The translations under genes were made by a program, and so were the position numbers. The notes under the pieces were generated by a model. That model did not search any database and was not told where the DNA came from. It saw only the letters and a program-made list of their open reading frames with translations. A stretch of DNA of 64,000 bases from Caenorhabditis elegans (taxonomy: Eukaryota; Nematoda; Chromadorea; Rhabditida; Rhabditidae): the NCBI RefSeq assembly GCF_000002985.6, contig NC_003281.10, positions 6,572,001-6,636,000 of the forward strand. The letters run 5' to 3'. Of the stretch, positions 9,927 through 21,264 are shown one piece after another (the stretch's first letter is position 1; each line of letters starts with the position of its first letter).

Positions 9927-12900
9927 ATGCTTACCGCTATCTACAATATTTCGTTGTTTTTGTTTTTCAGTAAGTCATTCGGTTGATTCGATATCCTTGT
10001 TTTTATAATAGGGATTGATTCAATTTTGGTCAAAACGGTTACTGGCCGAGTATAGTGATTTTCTTCTTTCTATCAAGTCTTCTGAGAGATGAAACCAAAC
10101 TTTCATTCACAAATCCAAAACTCTTTCAAAAATTTATGGACAGGGGAAACCCTTCTGTTTACGTTTATTCTTTGAAAATCTAGAAAATCTGGCCCTCACA
10201 GATTTATGGGACTCTCATCAGGTTATGCGAGAATAAAAGGAAATGGAGAAGAATTCAATGAAAAGTTGGGAAAAAAATTAATTAAGCGCATTCCTAAAAA
10301 ATATCAAATTGAAATCATATTCCCAGCAAAAATTGTATGTGTAAGATTTTTTGAGATTCATTTGGTGTGTGTGTCAACATGATTTAAAATGTTGAACTAT
10401 GACACTGAAATAAGTAGTTTTGTAGATTTACCGTAAGATGTTTTTTCCACAGCCAAAAACTTTGAAAAATCCTACTTTTAAAGATTTAGCTGTTTTTTCA
10501 ACTCCTTCATGACGTTAACTTTTTTCAAATGCCCACCACTATATTTTCTTCTATCTCTTTTCAATTAAATGAAAATTAGGGGCTAATTGTTTGTCCAAAC
10601 GTTGAACTTGAACTTGAACTACATACCACCCACTCTAGAAATGGTCACCTACAAATTACGGGATCAAAATAGATTTAAAGTTTTAAATTTTTTTACTTCT
10701 GAATCACCATTTTTGCTATCAAAATTTTTTGAAAAGCTATCAAAATTTTTTGAAAATTCAAAAAACATTCTACAAACTTTTGACTTGCAAGGGAATTGTA
10801 CTTTGGTAGGAGGCCTACCGAGTATTTCTGTCAAAAGTGCAACGTTACTAACTCGAAAAATCAGTTGGTCTCTACAATTTCCACCTCCCCGTCTTTTACT
10901 CATTCCTCCACAGAGAATCTAATAAACTTTCGCAGATTTTTGGAACCTATTTTTCTCGCCATTGCAACACCAATTTTGGCCTACACGAGCTTCTTTAAAG
11001 ATCTTCCTAAATTTAACTTTTTTTTTTCTTTGCAATTTGATACAAAGAGTATTTGCAATTACAAAAATGTATCTTACAATTTTAATCTGCTTGACTATCA
11101 TCACTATATCCTCTAGAGAATTCCAAAGTATCTTCAAGTCTTGAAAAAAGTGAATCATTTTGATTTGTTGTTGCTATATCGAAAAATTCAAAAGAGGGTG
11201 TCGGGTAAAGAAAAAGAACGAAAAAAGGCATTTTCAACAAAATTGGCCATGACATCTTTGTTTTGGCTGTTTGACTTCAAAAGTCGGGAAGAAGTATAAA
11301 ATAGGGAACTCAAAAAGTGAAACCATTCCAATGGATTTCCCTTGAGACATCAAAATATTTGTTGTGGGAGGAAATGTAAGTGGGCTGCAAAAAATGTTTG
11401 GAAAAAATTTTGATTTTAATTGAAAGTTAAAAGTAATCACTGAATATTGAGAAACTGCAGACGGAGCTCATGGTGGCAACGAACTATCATCTCGTGCAGA
11501 CCAAAATGTGATGCGATTATATCGAGATCTACTATATGACTACAATAATGAAGTACGTCCATCAGTGCACAGTAAGGAACCAATTAATGTGACATTTGTG
11601 TTTTCATTAACGCAGATTATTGATGTGGTGAGTTTTTTTTAAATCGGATTTTATACTGAAACTGTGAGTAACGTTGAAAAAGTTATCTACTCCGGTAGAA
11701 CGCCGTCGTAACTTTCTGGTATCAACTTGCTAGTTAGTTGATATGGTTTCGGATAAGATTTGAACTTTTTCCACAAAGTTGCCAAAATGTCCAGTTTGTG
11801 TCTGCAACCTAACACTTTAGCAACTTTAGAAACGCCAATCATAAAAATAGCTGAAGTTCGCAAAATTATAAAGAAACTGAATTAAAGAGCAATAAGTGAA
11901 ATAATAGTTAAATCTAAAATTGCAGGATGAACGAAACCAGATCCTTACGACAAATAGTTGGATTCGTCTTCACTGGGTCGATTACAAACTGGTATGGGAT
12001 CCCCGTCTCTATCAAAATGTCACACGAATACATATCCCAAGCGATAAAATTTGGAAACCTGATATAATTTTGTATAATAAGTGGGTTACTGCACATAAAT
12101 ATGTTTGTCTATCCTATTTTATTTTCAGCGCAGACGCCCAGTACATGAAATCTGTAATGTCAACGGATGTGATAGTTGATTATCTCGGTAATATACATTG
12201 GCCATTGTCTGCAATTTTTACCTCATCTTGTCCGTTGGACGTGAAACATTATCCATTTGACAGACAGACGTGTATTTTGAAATATGCCAGTTGGGCTTAT
12301 GATGGAACAAAAATTGATTTACTTTTGAAATCTGAGCAAGGTGAAGAACTTTGTTATTAAGACGTCTATTTATAAAGATGTTTCAGGTGATCTTACAAAT
12401 TATATAACTAACACTGAATGGAGTTTAATTGGAATCCGCGCGGAAAAGAATCAAGTGATTTATAGTTGCTGTCCAGAACCATATCCATTTATAGATGTAC
12501 ATGTAACAATTGAAAGGAGAGCCATGTTTTACGTAAGTTGTTGAATAACATTAATACCGTGAGAGATAAAAATTAAATGCAAAAAAACAATAATGAGAAG
12601 CCCAGAAACGTCTCAATTGTCAGATATTCCAAATGTTGACTTCTGAAAACCTTACGAAAAGTATTTTCTAACCTGCTAGTCTTGGTCATTCCCTACAATT
12701 TCAGGTCTTCAACCTAATTCTCCCATGCGTCCTTATCAGTCTGATCGCTCTAATGGGCTTCTACATGCCAACTGATTCCGGTGAAAAAGTAACTCTAGGC
12801 ATCACATCACTTCTGTCAACTACGGTATTTCTCATGATGGTTGCTGAAGGAATGCCTCCGACAGCCGAAGCACTTCCACTTATCGGAATTTATTTTGGCG

Positions 12901-14549
12901 TCACAATTATGTTGGTTGCCTTGGGAACAGCAATGACTGTTTTTACGGTGAGTCCCATGTTAGATTTTCAATTTTCTACAAAAAACATTTTCAGGTCAAC
13001 ATTCATCACACCGGTGTTCATGGTTATCCTGTTCCTCCATTTCTTCAAATATTTGCATTCAGATATTTATCCAAAATTCTATTCGTCAGAATCGAGCCAT
13101 ATCACTCAATTGCGCATCATGTCAGGTATATGTATCAGGTAAGAAATAATTTATTGGCAATTTTCAACAAATAAAAATTTAGAAAGAACACCCAACGGAA
13201 TGCACATTATCCGCCAGCGTTCACTACAAAAGACTGCATGATTTCGATGCCAATGTGGCTAAAAAGGAAGAACAATACGGATTGCAACGGGATATGTCAA
13301 GTAAAATTCCTTTAAAAAGTTAATTCTCAAATTAAACTTCAGATCTTTCTGTAATATCAGCCAACGTCCATTGTAACCCCGATGATCGGCTCCTTCTTGG
13401 CTCTCAGAGTTCTCAAAAAAATTTAAATAAATTTGATTCGGAGAAAAACCTGCGCTCGTCGCTATCCATAAGAAGTGGAAGCCCAACAGCAAAAAAGAAG
13501 GTAGGTAGCATAGTAACTATAACCTTGAACTATTGTTTGTACATACTCACCTTCAAAATAACAGGGTCACGTTCGTGTATCGAATATTGCCCGAAGTACA
13601 AGAATAATGGAGACTGATGTGTCTCATTTGGTAAATTTGAAACTTTTAGCTCAAGCTTTTTGTGATTGTGCAAATATAAATGGCTCTATAATTTTTCTTT
13701 TTTTTTGGTGTTGCACTAAAACTGATAAATTTTGACGTAACTTTACGCTTAGTGTCCTTTTACCTCCAGAAATGGCTGACAAAATATATGAAATAGCTTC
13801 TGTGACGCCTTTTACGTATCCACTAAAATTCAAACTTGATGTTCTGATTGTGCTAAAACATATGCTTCCAATAATTGCTTGCTTTGCTTTTAAGGCTTAA
13901 CTGACGAATTCTCCAGCTGAAACAGAAATTTTCAAATTTAGGTCTCATTTTCCTCATTGAATTCCCACGGAACTCCCATTGATTCACCAATTTATGGTCG
14001 AAAGCTTGGAAGGACTCAATCCCAAACACCAACTTCCTCATATCGAAATTCAAATGGGAATGGAGGAATAACATCGGATCCCCTTCCTCAACAGCTTTCG
14101 AATCCTCCCAAAATTTCATTGACTGATGTTGATGATGTTTTCGAGAATAACGAAAATCAACAGCCAATGGTCGATGAATTTGAAAAAGAGTTCTTGAGGG
14201 TTATGTCAATGGTTCACGGAATTATTGAAAGAAATGAAATGAGAGTTGCTGAAAAGGATAAACGAGATGCAATTGCTCTCGAATGGCAACAGGTACATTT
14301 TTTATAGTTGAGGCGTGTTTTACGATTGGAAAAGCTTCAAAATAAATACATAACAGTTTAGATTTTCGTATTAAAAAAAGATACTCAAACTTTCCGATTC
14401 TTGCATTTGTCAACTATATATGATTTATAAAATATAATTTTTAGGTTGCAATGGTGCTCGATCGCTTCCTGCTTGTGGTGTTTCTCATAGGCACATCAAT
14501 GTCGACATTTGTAATATTGAATCAGCGAAATCTTTTTGAATCTACATAA
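9927..14549 (+). CDS. acr-5: Nicotinic acetylcholine receptor alpha-type subunit (DEG-3 group, probably acr-5)
   Basis: A cation-selective Cys-loop ligand-gated channel subunit of the plasma membrane. Twelve exons close in frame to 635 residues: 9927-9969, 11461-11627, 11926-12080, 12129-12340, 12387-12532, 12705-12947, 12995-13138, 13183-13300, 13343-13500, 13565-13630, 13942-14292, 14445-14549. Exon 1 encodes a signal peptide ([14 protein letters not shown]). The extracellular domain has the Cys loop [15 protein letters not shown]. Vicinal cysteines in YSCCPEPY (loop C) mark an alpha subunit. TM1 starts [22 protein letters not shown]2 has [20 protein letters not shown], whose GEK start fits cation selectivity. 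TM3 follows, then a long Ser-rich cytoplasmic loop and TM4. The 1.5 kb first intron may hold regulatory sequence. The symbol is inferred from group and presumed chromosome; another DEG-3-group member is possible. Confidence 0.9.
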
Positions 14550-15896
14550 TGACGGGTTAATCAATAAATTCATTTGTATATCTCCCAAACAATATCCAAC
14601 TGAAAGTAGTTTTAGCTGGTGCTACTGAGCAATTTGAAAAATCGTTCCGAAAAAAGAAGGAAAACCTAGTGATTCAAATTTTGCAGTTGGAAATGATAAT
14701 CATTTCCATTTTCAATTTTAAAATGATGATCTTTCTAGAAAATTTGAAATATTAATTTGATCGTATGCATTCATTTAGAATTGAATTTTTTAAGAAATAA
14801 TTTTTACCAAAATTGAAATTGACAGTGTATATTGAAAAGGAAGTAATGAAGAATCATGTCATGAAAGAAGTTCACAAGAGTTCCTGCGAAATCAAGCAGC
14901 AGCTAACGCCTTATTTAGTTTGTGGCAGATCTCCGAAACGTCTCGGCAATTCACCAACTTCCCACCAACTAGCAATGATTTACCTAATTTATCCAACTTA
15001 AATTGATTGGCATAGCACATAGCAAAAGTCACTAAAGTAGCCCCCCCCCCCCCTCAATAGTTGAGGCATTTTGCCGAGGTCATACCAATTATGAAGTTCC
15101 GAACACCAGAAAGAGGTAATGAAACCAAAAGTCGTGATTTTATTTGATATGCTCTCTAGCATAAAAATAATACATTTTGCAGTGCCTACATAATTAAACG
15201 GCTCTACATATGTGTTGCATTTATTGAAGCATCTTATATTAGGTCGGCAAATAATTATTGACGTATGTTGCCATTTTACGATTTTTTGTAAATTTTATAT
15301 ATGTGAGTTATAGTAGGCAGTGAGCATATGAAAGCATATGAAGTTCATCTACTTTGGTCATCTGCGTAGTATTAAGATTTGAAAAAATCGAAAATTTAAA
15401 AAAAAATTTTTCCGTGATTTTTTGAGTTAGCCGTTAAAAACTTGAATACTCAGAGTTCGCTTTGTCTTTATTTTGTGCTTATGAAATTATCTTAATCTTT
15501 TCCTTCTAAAAGGCAACCTCATGACCTCATGTGTTTCATGTTTTTTCAATAAATTCCGATTTTGACACTCCCAAAGTCCATCTACTCTAATTCGATTAAA
15601 TGGTGATGACAAAGAAACGAAAAGGGAACACTTTTTCATACGTTTCCCTAGATTCACTGAACATTTTGCTTTCCCCTACAGAACTTGAAAGTTTAGCCAA
15701 CAGATTTCAAAAGATCAAATTTTCGTAAAAATGTGCTTTTTGTGCTCCTCATGATCAGATTCCGTTACTTTTTGATTTAAAACTGAAATCTAAGTGCATT
15801 CCTATCCCACGGATTTCCACAGCTCCTCCTCTTTCTTTTTTTCAATACAATTTGATCATTTTTATCTTTATACATACATATTTAATCGCAGGTGGT
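14550..15896. other. Intergenic region with a poly-C tract
   Basis: Holds the polyadenylation signal of the receptor gene (AATAAA near 14563), AT-rich sequence, and a run of 13 consecutive C residues at 15041-15053. The last few hundred bases precede the D-aspartate oxidase start and end in TTTAATCGCAG at 15890, a likely trans-splice acceptor. No gene is seen. Confidence 0.6.
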
Positions 15897-17273
15897 ATGC
15901 TGTATGCTCTTCTTCTCCTCTTTGGAGGAGTTTCAACAGGTTTGATAATGTTCAGACTTTTTCAGTTATCCTTTTATTTTCAGTGAGCTCGTTACGAGTT
16001 GCTGTTGTTGGAGAAGGCGTCATTGGTTTGAGCACAGCTACAGCAATTCTTGATTTGGCAGAAAAGAGGAACATTCCCGCTCCAGTAAGTTAAATTTGAA
16101 AGTCACAGGTGTTCAAAGTTGTGTTTCAGGAAATCCACATTTTCCATCACAAACCTTTTGAAAAAATTCTCAGTCGCCACATCGCTGGTCTCTTCCGAAT
16201 CGATAGTGGATCAGAGATCGATAGAAAATATGGTTACGATACATTTGAAAAGTTGGCAACTCTCTGGAGAGAATACGGTGGTCTAAGTGGTGTACAACTA
16301 GTCTCTGGGCACATATTATCAGATTCCAAGACAAAGTTGGATTCACAACGTGAATCGTATGGAAGCCTCGTGTACAACTACCGGGATCTCGCCGAGCCGG
16401 AGCTTTTCGGTCCAACGTCGCTTTTTGATCTACCAAGAAACACGACAACTCGTGGAATTCATTACACTGCTTACACGTCTGAAGGTCTTCGCTTTTGCCC
16501 ATTTTTGAAAAAAGAATTAATGACAAAAGGAGTTCGATTCACTCAACGGAGAATTGGAAACTTAGAGGAACTTGGTGCAGAATTTGATGTTGTTGTTAAT
16601 TCAGCTGGACTTCTTGGTGGAGTTCTAGCAGGTGATGATGCAGGGAACATGAAGCCAATTCGTGGAGTGCTCATCCGAGTTGATGCACCATGGCAGAAAC
16701 ATTTCCTCTACAGAGACTTTTCTACAATTACAATTCCGGTGTAAGCTTTGCTTTTCTTATTGTTTTTCAAATTTTTAAGATCTTTCAGTATCGACCATGT
16801 CTACATGGGAACTGTGAAACAAGAAGGAGCATTTGGGCCAAACAATGTGACATCTGCAGATATCCAGGATATCACTAGCCGTTATGTGGCATTGCAACCA
16901 TCTTTCAAGGTGGGTTAAATATTACAAATTAGAAGCTAGAAAATAATTCCAGCGTGTTCACATGCTTTCATCATTCGTTGGATATCGTCCAGGTCGCAAG
17001 CAAGTTCGTGTCGAGAAGCAGATTCGAGAGACCAACGGATCCAAGAAGTTTACGGTAATGAAGATTTTGATGCATCTAAAATTCTGATATTCCTTCCAGG
17101 TCGTCCATAACTACGGTCATAGTGGAAACGGATTCACACTTGGATACGGTAGTGCAGTTCATGCCGCCCATATCGTTCTCGATTTGCCACTGGATGCTTA
17201 TCACGGACTTGTCCCAGAACCTCTTCCCATTAATGCAACGATTTCCGAATGGGTTAAATATCTTGATGATTAG
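15897..17273 (+). CDS. ddo-3: D-aspartate oxidase, secreted form
   Basis: FAD-dependent oxidase that deaminates acidic D-amino acids to 2-oxo acids with release of ammonia and hydrogen peroxide. Six exons (15897-15939, 15984-16084, 16130-16740, 16789-16909, 16953-17054, 17100-17273) close to 383 residues. The N-terminus MLYALLLLFGGVSTVSS is a signal peptide, placed just before the dinucleotide-binding strand LRVAVVGEGVIGLS (GxGxxG-type, Gly pattern GEGVIG). DAO-family landmarks follow: VNSAGLLGG in the middle, IDHVYMGTVKQEG, a basic RPGRKQVRVE segment, and the C-terminal HNYGHSGNGFTLGYGSA FAD-contacting motif. No peroxisomal targeting tripeptide is present (ends KYLDD), consistent with secretion. 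The ATG follows a TTAATCGCAG acceptor by six bases, as in trans-spliced worm genes. It converges with the DEF8-like gene. Confidence 0.93.
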
Positions 17274-17373
17274 GGTAATGGCACTTGTAATTGAAAGTCA
17301 TAAACAATTTATTCTAATTTTGAATGTTGTCTGTTTATCTTTAGGAAAAAAGTCCAAACACAAATGTTCAAGT

Positions 17374-17400
17374 TAACAATAAAAATATTTTATTTTATTT
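17374..17400. terminator. Back-to-back polyadenylation signals of convergent genes
   Basis: AATAAA on the plus strand at 17378-17383 serves ddo-3. On the minus strand AATAAA occurs at 17394-17389 and again at 17399-17394, serving the DEF8-like gene that stops at 17480. The two sets lie within 20 bases, so the 3' ends of the convergent transcripts probably overlap. Cleavage sites are inferred, not seen. Confidence 0.7.
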
Positions 17401-17479
17401 TACAGTATTAGACAATATTTAAGGCACTCAATTATTACAATAGTAGGGGAATGTGGTTTTTAAATGGAATTTTTTGAAA

Positions 17480-20175
17480 TTAATTTCTCACTGCTTCCTT
17501 CTCATCACTTGAACTCAATGTTTTCGGGATCTCAGTTCGTTTTCGACGTCGTTCACATCTGCAAATATACCAAATTCAAAACTGGTCTACTGTGGATTAC
17601 TGTACCTTGGACAATTTAAACTTTTCCTTTCGAAGCATTTCTTATGGTAGACTGCAAGACACGTGGCACATGACCGTGTATTTTCAGTAAATGGATATAG
17701 GATTTTATTTTTCTGATCTACGTTGATGTCGTCGCAAAGTTCGCAGAAGAATCCATTTCCAGCACAAGTCTCACATTCCTTAATTTTTAAAATTAAAATT
17801 TCAATAATAATCTCCAAAAACCAAACACCTCTTCAATATGCTTTCTAAAAACTGTATGGATCTGTTCCAAATCGGGTAACAACGTGCCATCGCACAGCTC
17901 ACGGAGTTCTTTCGGTGAATACATGACAGAGTTATCGACAAAATGTGAGTGAGCATTGAGGTACTGTAGGATTCGGAGACGTCTTGCCGTACGGCAACTA
18001 ACAAAGTAACACTTCATCAGAAGAAAGTTTCGACGCAGTTCGTTTACTCGGCGTAGTTCCTGAAAACTGTCAGTTGAAAATGTATATTTCTTCAATTTTA
18101 TTTGCTGTGGGCAAATATCTGTCACTTGGCACAGCCAATGTTTTAACTGCAACTTCGCGTCATGGCGCCGTTCGGGGGTATAGCTCAGTGGTAGAGCGCT
18201 CCCTTAGCATGGGACACAGGTGATTCGCGAGTACGAGTTTTATGCTTCATCCGAGGTTCGCGCGTGCTTCGAATGGGTACTTGAAAACATGAGCAAAAAT
18301 GGAGAAAAATGCTCGTCTTTGCGAACGAACGCGAGCATAAAGGAGGCATTGCGAAAACAATTTATGCTTCTTTTTTTTCACTTATATCAGCTGAAAAAGT
18401 TCAAAATATAACTTCAGTTCTTGTATAAGCCACCCCCACTACCCGAAGACATGATTAAGCCACCTCAAGACATTTTCGCAAACACGAGCATTGTGTGCGT
18501 CGAAGCATTTTGCTTACACTGCGAATCACCTGTGGGAGAGGGTTGGGGTTCAATTCCCCATACCTCCAGAATCTTTTTTACCTTATGAAATTTTATGAGC
18601 GAAAGTGTTGACTCGTTTATATCGATTAACGGTCGGTGGTCTATGATTGCAAGTAATTGCTTGACGGCTCGGCAGACAGGTCGTGGTGTTGAGTCGAGAT
18701 TGTGGACTATTCTAAAGAAATTTAATAATTTAGGTGTTCTTAAAGCTGAGATCTTACCTGGCAGGAATGCTCCAAACATCATTCCAGTGACAATTTGGGC
18801 AAAAAAGCTCTCCACTGTAATCACAAAGACGTGCTTCTTGTTCAGCAACTCCATCAAAGCAAATCGGTGCAGTACATTCAGCACATTGATATTCCTGCTC
18901 CGCGAGGCTTCGTTCCTCACACAAATTTGTGTTTAATTCGAATTTTGCTCGAGTTGACAGAACTCCGGCACACACTCGTTTCACCTCTTCCGCGCATTTG
19001 TCATGAGCACGCATTCCACAAACTGTAAAAGATTACTGTAATTCAGGATTGAAATGTTTCGATTTTTTCGTGATTTTGGCAAAATATTTTTTTTACTTCG
19101 AACGAAGTTAAAGTCTATCAATACCTCTGCATCGCCTCCACCATTGCACGAGCCTCCAAATTGTGTGCATACAAACTTCACAACATGGATTATGTCCACC
19201 TCTAACTGGTTGCATTACAAATTCATGTCCTTCAGCACGGCACTCGTCTAATGGAGATGACGTTGAAACAACAGCTTCATCCTGAAAACTTTCACTCTAA
19301 ATTGGAAAATATAAAAACCATACAGCGTCGAAATAAATTAATTTATGTACTATTCATGGAGTTTTTGATGCACTTGGCCCCTGACGCAAAATTTTGCGGC
19401 AAAAACACAGTGCCCGGTCTCGACACGACAAACTGTATTAAATTCGAAAATGCGTGCGCCTTTAAAGATTACTGTAGTTTCAAACTTTCGTTGCTGCAAA
19501 ATTTTTTCTTACGAATTGCTAAATTTATGAGTGATTTTTTTTCGAATACAATATCGATGAAAATTGTGCAGACAAAATTTTTAACCTACAGTACTCTTTA
19601 AAGGCGCACACCTTTCTGCATGTGCAAAAAAAACAATTTCTCCAGACCGGGTACCGTATAAAATAACAAAATTTTGCCTTTAAACCATATTCACTGTCTT
19701 CATACCTGCAAAGCCTGCCTCTCCAGTCCCAATTGTACAATTTTGTCGAAATACATTTGTTGTCGAGCTGCTTTTTGTTGCCTATCAAGACAATTCACAA
19801 GATTTCCAAGAACATCACGATCCTCCGGGAACTCTGTGTTAGAGACAATGTTGACTGTAATATTGCACATTTTTTACATAAAAATAGGAAACACCAACTA
19901 GGTTTCGTCTTTGTCTCTTTCCCATCCATTTCTGTATCTTCTTCATCTATGAGCAGTTCCTTTAGTTTATCTCTACAGTACTCCAATGCAGCTTTTATGC
20001 ATTCCACGTGGTTTTCTGCTTCATTGCTGCGTCTCCAATCATCCATCATCTCTTGAACTTCTTTATCAATCTCATTTTCATCAATTTTTGAAATAAGCCA
20101 AGATGATTTACGGGAACGTGTGGAAGGAGTTGAAGATTGATTATGAGCATCTTCTGATGAACACCAAGAAGACAT
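17480..20175 (-). CDS. DEF8-like protein with C1 zinc finger and Rubicon-homology domain
   Basis: Eight minus-strand exons (20175-19899, 19854-19706, 19281-19125, 19022-18758, 18711-18582, 18059-17829, 17778-17606, 17558-17480) sum to 1461 bases, a 486-residue protein. The N-terminal third is acidic and helical. A C1-type zinc finger follows (HEFV then CCEVC, IWRLVQWWRRC, CGMRAHDKC). The C-terminal half is the cysteine-rich Rubicon-homology domain shared by DEF8, PLEKHM1 and Rubicon: YQCAEC, CDYSGELFCPNCHW, PARIVHNLD, ELRRVNELRRNFLLMKCYF, CETCAGNGFFCELC and a final CATCLAVYHKKCF/CPRC zinc cluster. This family binds Rab7 on late endosomes and acts in lysosome positioning and autophagy. Two joins are less certain: the exon 1 donor (CCTA|GTTGGT, 44 bp intron) and the exon 7 acceptor (ATTAAG). 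Intron 5 contains a split tRNA gene on the opposite strand. Confidence 0.88.
18174..18568 (+). tRNA. tRNA-Ala (AGC), split by a 320 bp insertion
   Basis: The 5' part (18174-18214) and 3' part (18538-18568) together form a complete tRNA. The acceptor stem GGGGGTA pairs with TACCTCC, the D arm is GCTC...GAGC, the anticodon stem CTCCC/GGGAG encloses TTAGCAT (anticodon AGC), a 5-base variable loop follows, and the T arm is TGGGG TTCAATT CCCCA. A TTTTTT terminator follows at 18573-18578. The insertion lies in the 3' strand of the anticodon stem, four bases after the anticodon loop. That is not the normal intron position (37/38), and the inserted sequence has transposon ends. The gene is therefore almost certainly inactivated. 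It lies within an intron of the DEF8-like gene on the opposite strand. Confidence 0.93.
18215..18534. mobile_element. MITE-like transposon inserted in the tRNA-Ala gene
   Basis: A 320 bp element with perfect 14 bp terminal inverted repeats, CACAGGTGATTCGC at 18215-18228 and its reverse complement at 18521-18534. It is flanked by a 3 bp target duplication GGA (18212-18214 and 18535-18537). Removing the element plus one GGA restores a perfect tRNA-Ala. It contains no transposase; the interior holds subterminal short repeats such as CGAGTACGAG and GCGAGCATAAA. The family is not identified. A 3 bp duplication is compatible with PIF/Harbinger- or CACTA-type transposases but does not prove either. 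Confidence 0.9.
19386..19672. repeat. Palindromic dispersed repeat in a DEF8-like gene intron
   Basis: Left arm: GCGGCAAAAACACAGTGCCC, CGGTCTCGACACGAC, then GCGCCTTTAAAGATTACTGT. Right arm is the inverse: ACAGTACTCTTTAAAGGCGC then CCAGACCGGGTACCG. The same family (GGTCTCGACACGACA plus TTTAAAGGCGCA plus TACTGTAGTTT) recurs at 20270-20385, 28230-28445, 42350-42490, 45187-45280/46960-47070 and 48405-48720. It lies between exons 2 and 3. Confidence 0.8.
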
Positions 20176-21264
20176 CTAAAATTTTAAGTCTTTTTGCAAT
20201 TTTCTTTTTTTTTGTGATTCTCTAGCCAAAAATAATGTGTTACTATGAAAAATCGGCAGAAACGAGTTTGAAATTACAGTACTCTTTAAAGGCACATATC
20301 TTCTCGCATAAAAGAGAAATTGTCGTGTCAAGACCGAGTACTGCATTTTTTGCTCAAAATTGCAAAATTTCGAGTCTGGTCAATCAGAAATTTTGAAAAA
20401 AAAAACAATTAATTTTGTTTTTTTCTCTATATTATCTTCGTTATACGGAATTGCAATTTTATCAAACTATCTAGAAAAAAAGTATGATTGAAATTGATAA
20501 ATCTCGACAATTCCAAACAATTCGTTAAATTCATCAACAATTCATTTTATTACACGTCTCAAATAACACAAATGTATCGAAAGGGAAAAAAAGAAAAAAA
20601 AAGATCCAGGTAGACCTCGAGAAAAATTCAATTTTTGGACGATTTATTTTTTTTCCATTTTCCCATCAAATTTTCCAGGTCAAACTGATAAATGGTTGGC
20701 AGTTTTGAGTTTATGTTCTTATCAAAATTGACCTTGAAACCTGGTGAAATTGATGGGAAGGATCGACCGGCCAAAAATTGAGGAAAAAGATGAAAAATGT
20801 ATTGAATTGTAAGAGAAAACATGTGTTAAAGCTAGTGAACTCCAAAGGAAAAATGGGGAGGCCTGTTCCGAAATAAAACTTGTCAAAGAATTGTTTTAAA
20901 AATTCCTGTAAACCAGAAAATTGGGAAATGGAAGAAAGGGAGAGGAAAATGGAAAATTAAGCCAAAATTAATACAATTAGAAAAGTTATGATAATGATGA
21001 GAAGAAAGAGAAACAATGTGGAGAAAATAATTATAACAAATGTTGGTGGGAATTGAAAACTTTAAAAAACAATTCTCAGCGGGAAAGATGAAATGGGAAA
21101 TTGAAGAAAACCAGATATTCGGTGAAGAAAAATGACAAAAAAGAGAGAATGTGTGGTATCTGCAGATATATATCTGTACTGAAAATGGATAACAAAATGG
21201 GAATCTAAAAAAAAAATAAACTGAAAAAAGAAAACCAAATATTTGGAGAGAAAACTGATATCGA
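20176..21264. other. Intergenic region between tandem minus-strand genes
   Basis: Carries the promoter side of the DEF8-like gene and the 3' untranslated region of the strawberry-notch gene. A half copy of the dispersed palindromic repeat (TACAGTACTCTTTAAAGGCA ... GTCGTGTCAAGACCG) lies at about 20275-20345. The rest is AT-rich with purine-rich runs around 20930-21060. No gene is seen. Confidence 0.6.

Noticed and set aside
10587..11158. Several overlapping frames of 60-111 codons
   Set aside because: They fall inside the 1.5 kb first intron of the receptor gene and show no coding character.
18063..18152. Extension MQLKHWLCQVTDICPQQ in frame with a DEF8-like exon
   Set aside because: It would read through a good acceptor (GTTTTCAG) and contains no domain residues; joining to exon 18711-18582 in phase gives a continuous Rubicon-homology domain instead.
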